Source: Psychrilyobacter atlanticus DSM 19335 (GTDB lineage Bacteria; Fusobacteriota; Fusobacteriia; Fusobacteriales; Fusobacteriaceae). From it: a DNA stretch of 64,000 bases. The notes under the pieces were generated by a model. That model saw nothing but the letters and a program-made list of their open reading frames with translations. It searched no databases and was not told where the DNA came from. The DNA lies in contig NZ_KE384548.1 in assembly GCF_000426625.1 (NCBI RefSeq), positions 496,001 to 560,000 on the forward strand, given 5' to 3'. This document shows positions 26,371-35,287 of the stretch, piece after piece. Numbering within the stretch: position 1 is the first letter of the stretch; each line of letters opens with the position of its first letter. The position numbers and the translations under genes were made by a program.

Positions 26371-27423
26371 CTATAAATCAAATATCATATCATTTTTACT
26401 ATCTAGATATGAATTTTTAAAATATCTATAATATAGTTTTGGCAGGTATTCTCCACTAAGTTTAGAAGCTATTTTTAGAGCTTCTATTCCATATTCTACT
26501 CCTTCTCTTGCTAGTATAATTACACCAGATGCTAATCTTTCATCAGGAATAGTTACAACTGTTAAATTCATCATATTAGCTACTTTTCCTAATACTTTTT
26601 TTGAATTTTTTTGATTCTTTCTACTTTTTTTCCCCAAACTTCCAAAAACTGAATCTCCTAATCCATCTATTTCAATATCATTTTCATAAGTTATTATTAT
26701 ATCTTTGTTTTCAAATATTTCTTTCAATGATTTCATAAGTTCATTTCTATCATCATTAAACTCATCTTCTATATTAATTTCTCTTTTATCAAAATTTAAT
26801 TTAATTTTTTTAAAAAGTTCTTTATTTTCTATTTTATTTATATTTATTGTTCCTATTCTCATACTTGCATTTAATTCACTATCTAAATCATATCCTAATT
26901 TTTTAATAGCTTTTTCTATTACATCAAATTCATGGCTAATAAAACCTATTCCTGGAGTAAAACTTATCCCATCTGTCGATTCTTTAGTGTATTTACCATG
27001 TAACCCTATCCCTTTTCCCATTAGAGAATAAAGGTTCAATGACATTGCAGGGTAGATTATAGACCCACCACCATCAGTTCCAATTCCTAGGTCATTTATT
27101 CCGTATAACACGTTAATAGCTGTACCACTTGAAGATCCAGTCATTAAACTTCCTGTGATTGGATTCTTTAATTTTATATCTACTGCTCTACCTCTATCGC
27201 TTCCAGAATCTATTGTATGCCAAATAAATTCATCGCCATCACATATTTTCTTTATAAAATCTCGCTCAATATTTTTATTGTTTTTTATTCCTATAAAATA
27301 ATTTTTTCTAAAATTTGATCTATCTGCAAGGAGAAGTGTATCTTTATTTATTATATCTATAGACTCTTGTAAAAATTCTCTTCCAGTTATTGTTTTTAAT
27401 GATAAATTTAAGATATTCTTCAT
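26371..27423 (-). CDS. Amidase-signature-family protein within the yhf cluster
   Basis: This 350-residue protein carries the amidase-signature core: a candidate catalytic Lys in FIGIKNNKN (near residue 48), the Ser-rich TGSSSGTA loop, and the nucleophile loop GIGTDGGGSIIYPA. It is shorter than typical amidases (about 450-500 residues), and a C-terminal section is absent or divergent. No equivalent gene is present in the E. coli yhf operon as I know it. It sits between yhfT and php, so an amide or ester hydrolysis step on the pathway substrate is likely. Confidence 0.75.
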   Translation of the reverse strand: MKNILNLSLKTITGREFLQESIDIINKDTLLLADRSNFRKNYFIGIKNNKNIERDFIKKICDGDEFIWHTIDSGSDRGRAVDIKLKNPITGSLMTGSSSGTAINVLYGINDLGIGTDGGGSIIYPAMSLNLYSLMGKGIGLHGKYTKESTDGISFTPGIGFISHEFDVIEKAIKKLGYDLDSELNASMRIGTININKIENKELFKKIKLNFDKREINIEDEFNDDRNELMKSLKEIFENKDIIITYENDIEIDGLGDSVFGSLGKKSRKNQKNSKKVLGKVANMMNLTVVTIPDERLASGVIILAREGVEYGIEALKIASKLSGEYLPKLYYRYFKNSYLDSKNDMIFDL

Positions 27424-27439
27424 GACTACAACTCCTATT

Positions 27440-27468
27440 ATTAAAGGGAGCTTTATACTCCCTTTAAT
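27440..27468 (-). terminator. Hairpin between yhfT and the amidase gene
   Basis: TTAAAGGGAG and CTCCCTTTAA form a 10-bp stem with a 7-nt loop. It is A/T-flanked but lacks a strong T-run on the minus strand, so it may be an attenuator or mRNA stabiliser. Confidence 0.5.
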
Positions 27469-27489
27469 TTAAAATTTATTACTCCTTTG

Positions 27490-28782
27490 CTACCCCGTAT
27501 ACAGACCTACCAAAGATAATATATTTACTATTATTCCTAATGATATTGCTGCTACTGGTCCTACTGCCATATCTACTAATGGTTTTTTAGAAGTTTTATT
27601 AAGAACATATGCTCCTGCTACAAATAAATACCCTAATCCTGGAGCTATATCATTTGCTGCAACCATTCCACCTACTAATAGAGCAATTTCTAATATTCTA
27701 CTCATAGCTGTCCTAATATGATCCCCACAACTTTTCATTCCTGGAAACTTATCCAACCCTTTAGCTATTACTTCTAATAACATAATTTCAATTACTATTA
27801 CTATTGCTCCTACTATAAATGCTATTAACGGATTCTTAATAAATATTCCTACTACAAATACTAATGTCATCCCTGCTGGCCCATATACACCTGTAGTTAT
27901 AGCTGTAGTTGCAACTAGAGGGACAAAACCTATTCCTCTAGCTAATGCTGCTAACCCTGCTTCTGAGTATTTACCTTGAGCCAATAAGTTTAATGAGATA
28001 GGATCTCCCGCCATTATTCCTGCACTTGTTGTAGCGGCTATTAATCCTCCCATTATCGCTAATAAAGGCATATTTTTCTTTACTCTTGCAACTCTTTTAG
28101 AAAAAATACCAAGCAAAGCAGTATTTGCACCAGGAGAACCTTCTGGAGCTTTTTCTCTAATTGCAAAGAAAATCATAACTACCATTCCTACTAGTAAAGC
28201 CATTCCATCTTGATTTAATGTAATATTCTTTCCTTCTGCAAGAGCAAATGTTCCGTAATATTGAAAGAATTGTCTTGATATAAATGTTAGAAGAAAAGCT
28301 ATTAAACCATTTTTAAACCCATATTGGTAAGCTACTACCAATGCCGGAAATGCTGCAAATGCCACTACAATCGGAGCTCCGACTTTCCCTAGTGAAGGTA
28401 AGAAATTTATTGGTAACATTGCAAACAGATCTACAACAAACTGCAATCCAAGCATAAGGCCTAATCCATAAAGAGCTCCTATAATTCCTGCTATAACTAC
28501 ACCTTTTTTTCCATCTGGTGATGAACTTCCTATTATATCGGTCCCTAATAATATGCAATGAACCAACAATATTGGCGTTGTTAGTGAAAATGGGATCCCA
28601 AAACCCACTACTAATCCAAAGCCTAACGCTAAAGAGGTCGCTGCCAATGATTTCCTATCCATTCTTCCTTCTAAATGTTCCGGCACGATAGGTCTTAACC
28701 CATCATTAAATACTGCAATACCCTTGTTCGCTAAGATAGAAGCTAATGCTCCTAACAACATAATTAATACATTTGCTAACAT
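27490..28782 (-). CDS. yhfT: YhfT-family membrane transporter
   Basis: This 430-residue protein has about eleven to twelve membrane helices with many Gly/Ala-rich segments (SLALGFGLVVGFGIPFSL, GVVIAGIIGALYGLGL, VGAIVIVIEIMLLEVIAKG). It matches the YhfT family of putative permeases. It lies 18 bases after yhfU and is the probable importer of the compound used by the yhf enzymes. The substrate has not been established. Confidence 0.88.
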   Translation of the reverse strand: MLANVLIMLLGALASILANKGIAVFNDGLRPIVPEHLEGRMDRKSLAATSLALGFGLVVGFGIPFSLTTPILLVHCILLGTDIIGSSSPDGKKGVVIAGIIGALYGLGLMLGLQFVVDLFAMLPINFLPSLGKVGAPIVVAFAAFPALVVAYQYGFKNGLIAFLLTFISRQFFQYYGTFALAEGKNITLNQDGMALLVGMVVMIFFAIREKAPEGSPGANTALLGIFSKRVARVKKNMPLLAIMGGLIAATTSAGIMAGDPISLNLLAQGKYSEAGLAALARGIGFVPLVATTAITTGVYGPAGMTLVFVVGIFIKNPLIAFIVGAIVIVIEIMLLEVIAKGLDKFPGMKSCGDHIRTAMSRILEIALLVGGMVAANDIAPGLGYLFVAGAYVLNKTSKKPLVDMAVGPVAAISLGIIVNILSLVGLYTG

Positions 28783-28800
28783 ATTCTCCCCCTAAGTATT

Positions 28801-29154
28801 TTAGATTAATTTATTCATAATAATTTTAATGACCGCTTCAGCATCTTGAGGTGTAAAACCAAATGCTTTTTTCCCTGACTCTATATTATCTATGATTTCT
28901 TCTTCTGTTAATCTCTTACCAGGCATTCCCACAGTCACGCAGTTAGAAATCCCTAAGATAGCTATAGCCATTGCTAAAGCTCCTCCTCCTCCTGTATTAC
29001 AAGCTCCAAAGTAATAATCTGCACTTCCAGACTGTATTGCCATTGCGGCTTCAATATCTGATTTAATAGTTATACTAGCCTTCCCCATTGAATATTTTTC
29101 TAATAAATCTGCTAAAAGTTGTTTATCTATTTGTCCTCCAACTACTATATTCAT
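28801..29154 (-). CDS. yhfU: YhfU, DUF2620 protein
   Basis: The start is ATG 29154 behind AAGGGGGA; the upstream in-frame ATG at 29172 overlaps that site. The 117-residue protein begins MNIVVGGQIDKQ and has a central Gly-rich CNTGGGGALAMAIAIL segment, followed by AKE-type helices. This is the DUF2620 family, always found with yhf genes and of unknown function. The glycine loop may bind a nucleotide or phosphate. Confidence 0.88.
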   Translation of the reverse strand: MNIVVGGQIDKQLLADLLEKYSMGKASITIKSDIEAAMAIQSGSADYYFGACNTGGGGALAMAIAILGISNCVTVGMPGKRLTEEEIIDNIESGKKAFGFTPQDAEAVIKIIMNKLI

Positions 29155-29155
29155 A

Positions 29156-29527
29156 TTAATTTCCCCCTTCATTTAAATTTTCTAATATTAAAGTATTATT
29201 TACTAACATATATTTTCTCTCGCTATTTGGTAATTCTATAGGCAATATAGATTTCATATCTTCTAAGATCTCTTTTCCTTTTTCAAAGAATTCGCTTTCT
29301 GTAACTTCTTGATAAACTTCTTCATCGATTTTATTTACCGGTAATCCGTTTTTTACTCTCATTAGTGCCATAGAAAGGTGCGTAACCATCATTTGACCAT
29401 TTTCTTCTGTTAATTCAATACCCCAATTCTTCTTAAATAATTCAATAACCTTATTCATAGCAATAAAAACTTCCTCATCAATTTGATCCGCTTTTTTTAA
29501 AAGTTCTAACCTAAAAACTAATCCCAT
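29156..29527 (-). CDS. PRD-domain protein (YhfY-like)
   Basis: This 123-residue all-helical protein contains one PTS-regulation-type domain: conserved histidine in MMVTHLSMALMRVKNG near residue 50, preceded by a helix with WGIELTEENG. Such stand-alone PRD proteins accompany yhf regulators. Its stop codon overlaps the ribosome region of yhfU. It may modulate the YhfZ regulator encoded directly upstream. Confidence 0.82.
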   Translation of the reverse strand: MGLVFRLELLKKADQIDEEVFIAMNKVIELFKKNWGIELTEENGQMMVTHLSMALMRVKNGLPVNKIDEEVYQEVTESEFFEKGKEILEDMKSILPIELPNSERKYMLVNNTLILENLNEGGN

Positions 29528-29541
29528 TTCTTCCTCCTTTT

Positions 29542-30426
29542 CTAATAAGTTGGTATTACATTTCCTTCAATTACTTCATTTTGGTGTATTATTATATTTT
29601 TTCTATTTAATACTTTTTTTAGATAATTTTCTAACCATGTATTTTCTTTTTTTACTACAATAACTGCTTCTCCCAATAATTTTGTATAGTCATCATCTTT
29701 AATTTTTATATATGGTACATCTAATTTTGCTTCATTTAAATTATCAAGATTCCATATTGCTGCATCTATTTTTTTTTCTTTTAATAAACTCATTATTTCG
29801 CTATAGTTTATGTCAACAAACTCACAATCTTCATTTTTTTGAAAATTGATTTTAGTAAGAATTTCATGATCTTTTGAATTTCTATCTATTCCTATTTTTT
29901 TTATCTCTTCTCCTCTGTGGACTATAACATGTTCTCCCATATACGTTTTTTCTCCAAACTCAAAAGCAATTTTTATGTTTCTATTTTCTTTTATATATTC
30001 TTTTGCCGCCAATTTAGAAAGGATTGCGCAATGATAATTATCACTCTCTAAAAACTTTATTCTAGTTCCAGCTCCTCTCATATAGGCAAAATATAAACTA
30101 TCTCCCATACTTTTTTTTATTCCGCTTGCTAATCCTTCGTATCTCTTTAAATACGGTAACGGCATTACACAAATTATATTTTTTAATCCACTTAAGTTCC
30201 ATAATTTTTTATAGTCTTGTAAAACTAAAAAAGTTCCTAAATGTCCCTTTTTTTCTAACTCTACTCCACCACCTATTTCTATTTCTTTTATAGCTTTTGA
30301 GATAGTTCCAACTGATAAATCTAATGTTTTAGAATAATCTTTTACAGTCTCAACTTTATCTCCAATATTTAACCCCATAAATTCTTTTGCAAGCTCTTGA
30401 ACAGCAAGCGCATTTTTTTTCAGCAT
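29542..30426 (-). CDS. yhfZ: YhfZ-family transcriptional regulator
   Basis: The start is taken at ATG 30426, seven bases after GGAGAAG; TTG 30441 is an alternative. The 294-residue protein has an N-terminal winged helix of GntR type (KTLDLSVGTISKAIKEIEIGGGVELEKKGHLGTFL). A C-terminal domain of periplasmic-binding-like alpha/beta pattern follows (CVMPLPYLKRYEGLASGIK, AAIWNLDN). It heads the yhf cluster and probably controls it. Confidence 0.85.
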   Translation of the reverse strand: MLKKNALAVQELAKEFMGLNIGDKVETVKDYSKTLDLSVGTISKAIKEIEIGGGVELEKKGHLGTFLVLQDYKKLWNLSGLKNIICVMPLPYLKRYEGLASGIKKSMGDSLYFAYMRGAGTRIKFLESDNYHCAILSKLAAKEYIKENRNIKIAFEFGEKTYMGEHVIVHRGEEIKKIGIDRNSKDHEILTKINFQKNEDCEFVDINYSEIMSLLKEKKIDAAIWNLDNLNEAKLDVPYIKIKDDDYTKLLGEAVIVVKKENTWLENYLKKVLNRKNIIIHQNEVIEGNVIPTY

Positions 30427-30577
30427 ACTTATCTTCTCCAATATTCATTTTTTTGAACTTTGAATTAAGTATAGCTTTAGAAAATAATTTTGTCAACTAT
30501 TTTAAAAAAAATCCAACATTAAGTTCTAAAAGAGTTCAAAATCAACATATTAAATCAAAAATACTATAATTTTATAT

Positions 30578-31411
30578 TTAGATATTATTTTTTCTTTTAT
30601 GAAGATCAATCTCTTTTTTAGATAAATTAAGATTTGGAGCTTCAATATCTTTAAAATACCTATATGTACTTACCTTTAACTCTCCACAGGCATCTTCATC
30701 TGATACTATTATTCCTTTGGGGTGTAGTTGAAGTGCTGAGATAGTCCACATGTGATTTATTCCACCTTCTACAGCATGGTACATAGACCTAGCTTTATTG
30801 TGCCCACTTATCATCAAAAGAACTTCTTTAGCATCTAAGATTGTTCCTACACCTACGGTTAACGCAAGTTTTGGAACCTTATTTATATCTCCATCAAAAA
30901 ACCTTGAATTTGCAGTTAAAGTATCCGTTGTTAATTCCTTATCACGAGTTCTAGAAGCAAGAGAAGATCCTGGTTCATTAAAAGCTATGTGTCCATCTGG
31001 GCCAACGCCACCTAGAAATAGATCTACTCCACCCACAGCCTTTATCTTTTCTTCGAATCTTGCACATTCAGCTTTGTAATCTAAAGTTGTTCCATCTAAA
31101 ATGTTAATATTTTCTTCTTTTATGTCTATATGCTTAAAAAAGTTATCACACATAAAATAATGATAACTCTGCGGATGATCCTTGTCTAAACCTACATATT
31201 CATCCATATTAAAAGTTATTATATTTTCAAATGAAATTAAACCTTCTTTATAATATTCAATTAATTTTTTATACATTGGTAGTGGAGTACTCCCAGTAGG
31301 TAAACCTAATACAAATGGATTTTCTTTTGTAGGTTTAGCATCCAGTATTTTATTTGCTACATAAATTGCACTCCAGTGACCAATATCTTCACCTATTATT
31401 ACTACTCTCAT
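30578..31411 (-). CDS. nagB: Glucosamine-6-phosphate deaminase
   Basis: ATG 31411 follows a GGGGGAAG ribosome site; an upstream in-frame start at 31438 has none. The 277-residue protein has the NagB hallmarks: [37 protein letters not shown], and [18 protein letters not shown]. It converts glucosamine-6-phosphate to fructose-6-phosphate and ammonia. It lies 150 bases upstream of yhfZ on the same strand and may be transcribed with the yhf genes, which would link the pathway to amino-sugar metabolism; that link is inferred. Confidence 0.95.
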   Translation of the reverse strand: MRVVIIGEDIGHWSAIYVANKILDAKPTKENPFVLGLPTGSTPLPMYKKLIEYYKEGLISFENIITFNMDEYVGLDKDHPQSYHYFMCDNFFKHIDIKEENINILDGTTLDYKAECARFEEKIKAVGGVDLFLGGVGPDGHIAFNEPGSSLASRTRDKELTTDTLTANSRFFDGDINKVPKLALTVGVGTILDAKEVLLMISGHNKARSMYHAVEGGINHMWTISALQLHPKGIIVSDEDACGELKVSTYRYFKDIEAPNLNLSKKEIDLHKRKNNI

Positions 31412-31438
31412 TTCTTCCCCCTTATAATTTATCAACAA

Positions 31439-31848
31439 TAATGTTTAAGTTAGCACGTCTTTTTATCCAGGTCAAAAATAATAATTTATGAACGTTCAAA
31501 TTTAATTTTTTATAAAAAAAATACTCTTTAAGTATTTTAACTACATAATTTTAGTTTAATTTATATTGCCCAATTGAATCAATAATAAAAGATAGGTTTA
31601 TGCTAAAGTTACCTGTTGTTATAAATATTGTTTTTTATCTTATTCTATTTTCAATTTTACAGATATATATATTATATATTATTCATATTTTTTAATAAGT
31701 ATTTAACTGACAAAACATTAATCATAGAAAATATTAGAGATTATTGCTTTAATAAATTTATATACATCATTAAATGTATTTTAAATTCAAAAATCACTTA
31801 AAAAAGCACTTTTATTTACCGTTTTCGTCTTTTATATGCTATTTTTAG
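31439..31848. other. Non-coding region upstream of nagB
   Basis: AT-rich sequence without a supported gene. It must hold the nagB promoter; several -10-like TATAAT variants are present but none stands out. Confidence 0.4.
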
Positions 31849-31983
31849 GCTCTGTTATTGACATACAAAAAAGAAAGTCCTAATATATTAAAAATGAGAA
31901 GTAATAATTAAAAAATTATTACTCCTCATTTTATAAAAGTTTTACATTAATTTTTAGAGTTTACACAAAACTTGCAACAGCCC
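31849..31983. mobile_element. Short IS6-like inverted-repeat remnant (MITE-like)
   Basis: The left end GGCTCTGTTA and the right end, read inward on the minus strand as GGCTGTTGCAAG, resemble the GGNTCTGTTGCAAAGTTT termini of IS6-family elements. Between them lies only a 19-20 bp hairpin (31890-31932), no transposase. It could be a MITE or a deletion derivative. Confidence 0.4.
31890..31932. terminator. Long hairpin, possible bidirectional terminator
   Basis: Arms of about 19 bases, starting AAAATGAGAAGTAATAATT, pair with one or two mismatches around a short A-rich loop. Confidence 0.5.
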
Positions 31984-32113
31984 ATTTTTTTTATACTTTT
32001 TTTGATTTTGTTTGCGATATTATTTATTATTTGTTTGTGATATTTGTTAATTTTTCTAAATATTTTTCTAATTGTTTTATTTTTCATTTTTAGCCTTTTA
32101 TTTTATAATGTGT

Positions 32114-32204
32114 GTAAAAAAATAAAAAAATTACACATATATGAAAAAAAGGGGTATAATATACCCATATACATCTTATTAGAGTAAAAAAATAAAGAAA
32201 TTAC
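32114..32204 (+). promoter_or_regulatory. Paired 21-bp GTAA...TTAC repeats flanking the Fic gene promoter
   Basis: GTAAAAAAATAAAAAAATTAC (32114-32134) and the same sequence with one A-to-G change (32184-32204) are 70 bases apart. Each is an inverted repeat at its ends (GTAA / TTAC). Between them lies TATAAT (32155-32160). Two identical sites around a -10 element suggest a regulator that loops or roadblocks. Confidence 0.5.
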
Positions 32205-32220
32205 CCGTATGGAGGTTTTC

Positions 32221-33288
32221 ATGGAAGCAAATAATAATTTAAAGTTTCTTCCCCCAAAGGCAGAAATTGAAACAATAACTATACTAAAGCAGCTGAATAA
32301 ATCAAGTAGAGCCTTAGCAGAATTAAAGGCATATTCCGAGCTCATTCCTAATAGGGATATCTTGATAAGCTCCTTAGCCCTTCAGGAAGCCAAAGCCAGT
32401 TCAGAGATAGAAAATATAGTAACTACCAATGATAACCTTTACAAATCTATCGTCACTGAAAAAAATATAGATCCCAATACCAAAGAAGTTCTTAACTACC
32501 GAAAAGCTCTTTGGAAAGGAGTTGATCTGGTTAAGGAAAGTGGTTTTATCAGTACCAATATTATCTTGGAAATACAGCAGATGTTGGAAGATAATAAAGG
32601 TGGAATTAGAAAGATACCAGGCACAGCCCTGAGAAATTCCCTTACCGGGGATGTAATATATACTCCTCCTTCTGGAGAGTCCCTTATCAGAGATCTCTTA
32701 GCTAATCTGGAAGGATACTACAATATAGAAACAGAAGTGGATCCACTGATAAAATTGGCTGTATCTCACTATCAATTTGAGGCAATTCACCCATTTTATG
32801 ATGGTAACGGAAGAACCGGCCGTATTTTAAATATCCTTTATCTTCTCAAAGAAGAACTCCTGGATTCTCCTATCCTCTATCTCAGTTCATACATTATAAA
32901 AAATAAGCAGAGCTATTATACTCTCCTAAACAAAATAACTACAGAAAATAATTGGGAAGAATGGATTCTATATATACTCAAAGCCATAGAATTTACAGCG
33001 AAGGAAACCTTGGAGTTGGCTAAGGGGATAAAGACATTGATGGATAACACTATTGCTGAAGTCAGGGAAAAGCTCCCGAAAATTTATAGTAAAGAGCTTA
33101 TAGAGTTTATATTTACTGAAATTTATACAAAAGGATCCCACTTGGTAGAAAAAGGATTTGCCAATAGAAAAACAGTTTCAAAATATTTAAAATCACTGGA
33201 AGATATAGAGATTTTAAAGAGTGAAAAAATGGGAAGGGAAGTTATCTATATAAATATCCACCTTTTTAATCTGTTAAAAAATAAATAA
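32221..33288 (+). CDS. Fic-domain protein (AMPylator family) with N-terminal self-inhibitory motif
   Basis: ATG 32221 is correctly spaced from GGAGG (32211-32215). The 355-residue protein has the full Fic motif HPFYDGNGRTGR at residues 190-201. The class II inhibitory helix SSEIEN lies at residues 60-65. A C-terminal winged helix ends in KTVSKYLKSLEDIEILK. Fic enzymes transfer AMP to protein hydroxyls; the inhibitory Glu keeps them silent until released. Its place beside the TIR island suggests a defence or toxin role, but many similar proteins have housekeeping functions. Confidence 0.94.
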   Translation: MEANNNLKFLPPKAEIETITILKQLNKSSRALAELKAYSELIPNRDILISSLALQEAKASSEIENIVTTNDNLYKSIVTEKNIDPNTKEVLNYRKALWKGVDLVKESGFISTNIILEIQQMLEDNKGGIRKIPGTALRNSLTGDVIYTPPSGESLIRDLLANLEGYYNIETEVDPLIKLAVSHYQFEAIHPFYDGNGRTGRILNILYLLKEELLDSPILYLSSYIIKNKQSYYTLLNKITTENNWEEWILYILKAIEFTAKETLELAKGIKTLMDNTIAEVREKLPKIYSKELIEFIFTEIYTKGSHLVEKGFANRKTVSKYLKSLEDIEILKSEKMGREVIYINIHLFNLLKNK

Positions 33289-33302
33289 ACTTCTAAATCA
33301 AG

Positions 33303-33340
33303 AATAACTTCTGAGAAATAAACTCAGAAGTTATTTTTTT
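33303..33340 (+). terminator. Terminator of the fic gene
   Basis: AATAACTTCTGAG and CTCAGAAGTTATT form a 13-bp perfect stem, followed by a T-run. Confidence 0.88.
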
Positions 33341-33446
33341 ATTTTCTCCTACTTTCGCCAATATTCTTTTCTCATTCCGGGCGATTCTCCGAAAGATTCA
33401 GCTGGAGACCAGCTCCTGTACGACCAGGTATCCGCTTTTCTCTTTC

Positions 33447-33745
33447 GTCCTTATTGGAGACGGACTCGGAGGATCTCCAGCCGAGGGGAGCTTACTTCAT
33501 CCCCCCTCGCCGTTCCCCTCACACTCCCCTTGGCTACCCCCTCTAAAAGGTAGCGTTCGTGAGGGGATACTCATATGGGAGATTCAGCTCGTTACGCACT
33601 CGCTTGGTGTAGATAGTAGGGATAGCCCTGTGACTATTATATTTTATAGCCTCTTCCACTTTTTTATAGAACACTAGGCAGGAAGGGGCTACCTGCGTCA
33701 CTAGGGCCGGAAGTACAGGCACCTCATAAGCTCCCATAGCGATTC
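33447..33745. repeat. Left copy of a direct repeat bracketing TIR locus 1
   Basis: The segment from TGGAGACGGACTCGG to AGCTCCCATAG aligns in the same orientation with 40290-40508 (TGGAGACGGTCTAGG ... AGCTCCCTACAG). Long near-identical blocks include AGTAGGGATAG(C/T)CCTGTGAC and AACACTAGGCAGGAAGGG. The left copy has about 80 extra bases in the middle. It is GC-richer than the surroundings. A minus-strand frame here (33543-33737) is interrupted by stops in the right copy, so it is probably not a gene. Confidence 0.85.
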
Positions 33746-33838
33746 CCTGTAAGACTTCAAACCCTTCTCCACCCCTCCTGGATAGAATCTCCAGTTAGCT
33801 CCCAACAATTGCAGGTATTCATTGGGAAGATAGTAATA

Positions 33839-33873
33839 CTAAAAAGAGCTTTTTAAACAAAAGCTCTTTTTAT
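33839..33873. terminator. Bidirectional terminator before TIR locus 1
   Basis: AAAAAGAGCTTTT and AAAAGCTCTTTTT form a 13-bp perfect stem with a 5-nt loop; the A- and T-runs allow termination in both directions. Confidence 0.85.
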
Positions 33874-33896
33874 ATTGTTGTTAATTTAAAAATAAC

Positions 33897-33925
33897 TTGA
33901 TTTATAAACTTAATTTAAGTATCAT
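33897..33925 (+). promoter_or_regulatory. Candidate promoter of TIR locus 1
   Basis: TTGATT and TATCAT are separated by exactly 17 bases, 31 bases upstream of the first TIR start. The match is moderate and no operator is evident. Confidence 0.45.
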
Positions 33926-33956
33926 TTAATTAAAATTTAAATTGAGGTGATGAAAT

Positions 33957-34808
33957 TTGTATAGAGGATTTAAAATTACAAAAGAAACAATAGAGAAAAT
34001 TTTAGAGGATAAAGAATATTATAGAAGGGGATATAAAAGAGACGCAGAAGAAATAAAAAAAAAAATTAAGAATAAATTAGAAAAGTATTTAACTTCAAAT
34101 AGTAAAATAGATGTAGAAAAATTAAGAGAGGAATGGTTTCCTACAGGCGAATATGATATATTCCTTTCTCATTCTCATGGAGACATAGAGGATATAGAAG
34201 CTCTAGCAGGATATTTAGTAAATGAAAAAGGACTAAAGGTGTTTGTAGATTCATTTATCTGGGGATACTATCATGAATTATTAGAAGATTTAAATAGGAC
34301 ATATAACTGGAATAAAAATACTCAAACCTATGATCATTCTGGAGCAAAGTGGTGTTGCAGTAACGTAACAATGATATTAAATTCAGCATTACAGGAGGTA
34401 ATAGATAAATCAGAAGTTTTATTTTTCTACAATACTCTTAACTCTATTACCCATGACTATAATAGTAAAAATAGAACGGAATCACCTTGGATATTCTCAG
34501 AAATAGAGACCTCGAGGATCATAAGAAAAAATATGCCTAGAAGAGTCGAGGCAATGTGTGAAGCTGTAAGAGAAGAATTCTCAGATGATTATGAAAAGAA
34601 AGTGGCTGAATTTAGTTACTGGTTAAATAATAATCATCTTATTAAAATTGATCAGGATCAGTTTAATGAATGGACGGGGAATGTAGAAAATAATGATTAT
34701 TTAAAATTTTGTGATATGGTGAATATTCCTCACGGAGGGCTAGAAAATTTAATAAAAGCTGGAGAAGAGCTAGATAAACTATATGAAATAGTGGGGGAAG
34801 AAAAGTAA
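33957..34808 (+). CDS. TIR-domain protein A, locus 1
   Basis: The start codon is TTG, six bases after GAGGTGA. The related locus 2 protein begins MYKGF against MYRGF here, which supports this start. The 283-residue protein has a charged helical N-terminus (about 60 residues), then a TIR domain opening with YDIFLSHSHGD at 66-76. The putative catalytic Glu lies in SPWIFSEIE (Glu182). An Asn/Tyr-rich insert (about 115-145) and a C-terminal helical part are unusual. TIR enzymes cleave NAD or make cyclic ADP-ribose signals. It is the first gene of a six-to-seven-gene operon. Confidence 0.88.
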   Translation: MYRGFKITKETIEKILEDKEYYRRGYKRDAEEIKKKIKNKLEKYLTSNSKIDVEKLREEWFPTGEYDIFLSHSHGDIEDIEALAGYLVNEKGLKVFVDSFIWGYYHELLEDLNRTYNWNKNTQTYDHSGAKWCCSNVTMILNSALQEVIDKSEVLFFYNTLNSITHDYNSKNRTESPWIFSEIETSRIIRKNMPRRVEAMCEAVREEFSDDYEKKVAEFSYWLNNNHLIKIDQDQFNEWTGNVENNDYLKFCDMVNIPHGGLENLIKAGEELDKLYEIVGEEK

Positions 34809-34810
34809 TT

Positions 34811-35272
34811 ATGAGCGATAAGATATCTTTAGCAGAGGAACTTAACTTAATACAAACACAAATACAAAGAATGGGGAACAATAGCTTTATAATAAAAGGA
34901 TGGTATGTAACAATTCAATTAGCTCTAGGAAGCTACCTATATAAAAATTTTCCATTAGGTAAAGAGTGGTTTATTTTAGTAGTAGTATTCCTAGCTTGTT
35001 CTATATATGATATGTATTTCTTAAGGTTAGAAAGAATTTATAGAAAAAAATATGAATGGAATATTGCAGAAGCAAATAAGGGCCATGAGCTAAGTGAGAG
35101 ATTGGAGCTAAATCCTACAAAGATAGTAGGATTAGAATATAAGAGTAATTTACCTAAGAAAATAGATGTAGATGGCTTAAGGAACTTTTATATTACGGAA
35201 ATGTCTGATTTTGGTGGAATTACATTTAAGGTTTACCTGTTTTCTATAATTATATTAGGACTTGTAGCGTAA
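34811..35272 (+). CDS. Small membrane protein of the TIR locus, copy 1
   Basis: This 153-residue protein begins two bases after the TIR gene. Three hydrophobic segments are visible: one after the conserved NNSFIIKGWY, one ending IYDMYFLRLER, and one at the C-terminus (KVYLFSIIILGLVA). The motif KGW...(Y/D)xYFLxxERxYRxxY recurs in the proteins at 35957, 44193 and 41263. The layout is reminiscent of SLATT-type two-helix effectors that accompany SLOG and nucleotide-signal systems, but the family is not confirmed. A role as membrane effector or receptor is inferred. Confidence 0.8.
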   Translation: MSDKISLAEELNLIQTQIQRMGNNSFIIKGWYVTIQLALGSYLYKNFPLGKEWFILVVVFLACSIYDMYFLRLERIYRKKYEWNIAEANKGHELSERLELNPTKIVGLEYKSNLPKKIDVDGLRNFYITEMSDFGGITFKVYLFSIIILGLVA

Positions 35273-35287
35273 AGAGGGGAATTAAAA

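Noticed and set aside
33543-33737. 64-codon minus-strand reading frame in the left bracketing repeat
   Set aside because: The homologous right copy (40286-40508) has several in-frame stops and the region has no ribosome site, so the frame is probably a chance opening in a non-coding repeat.
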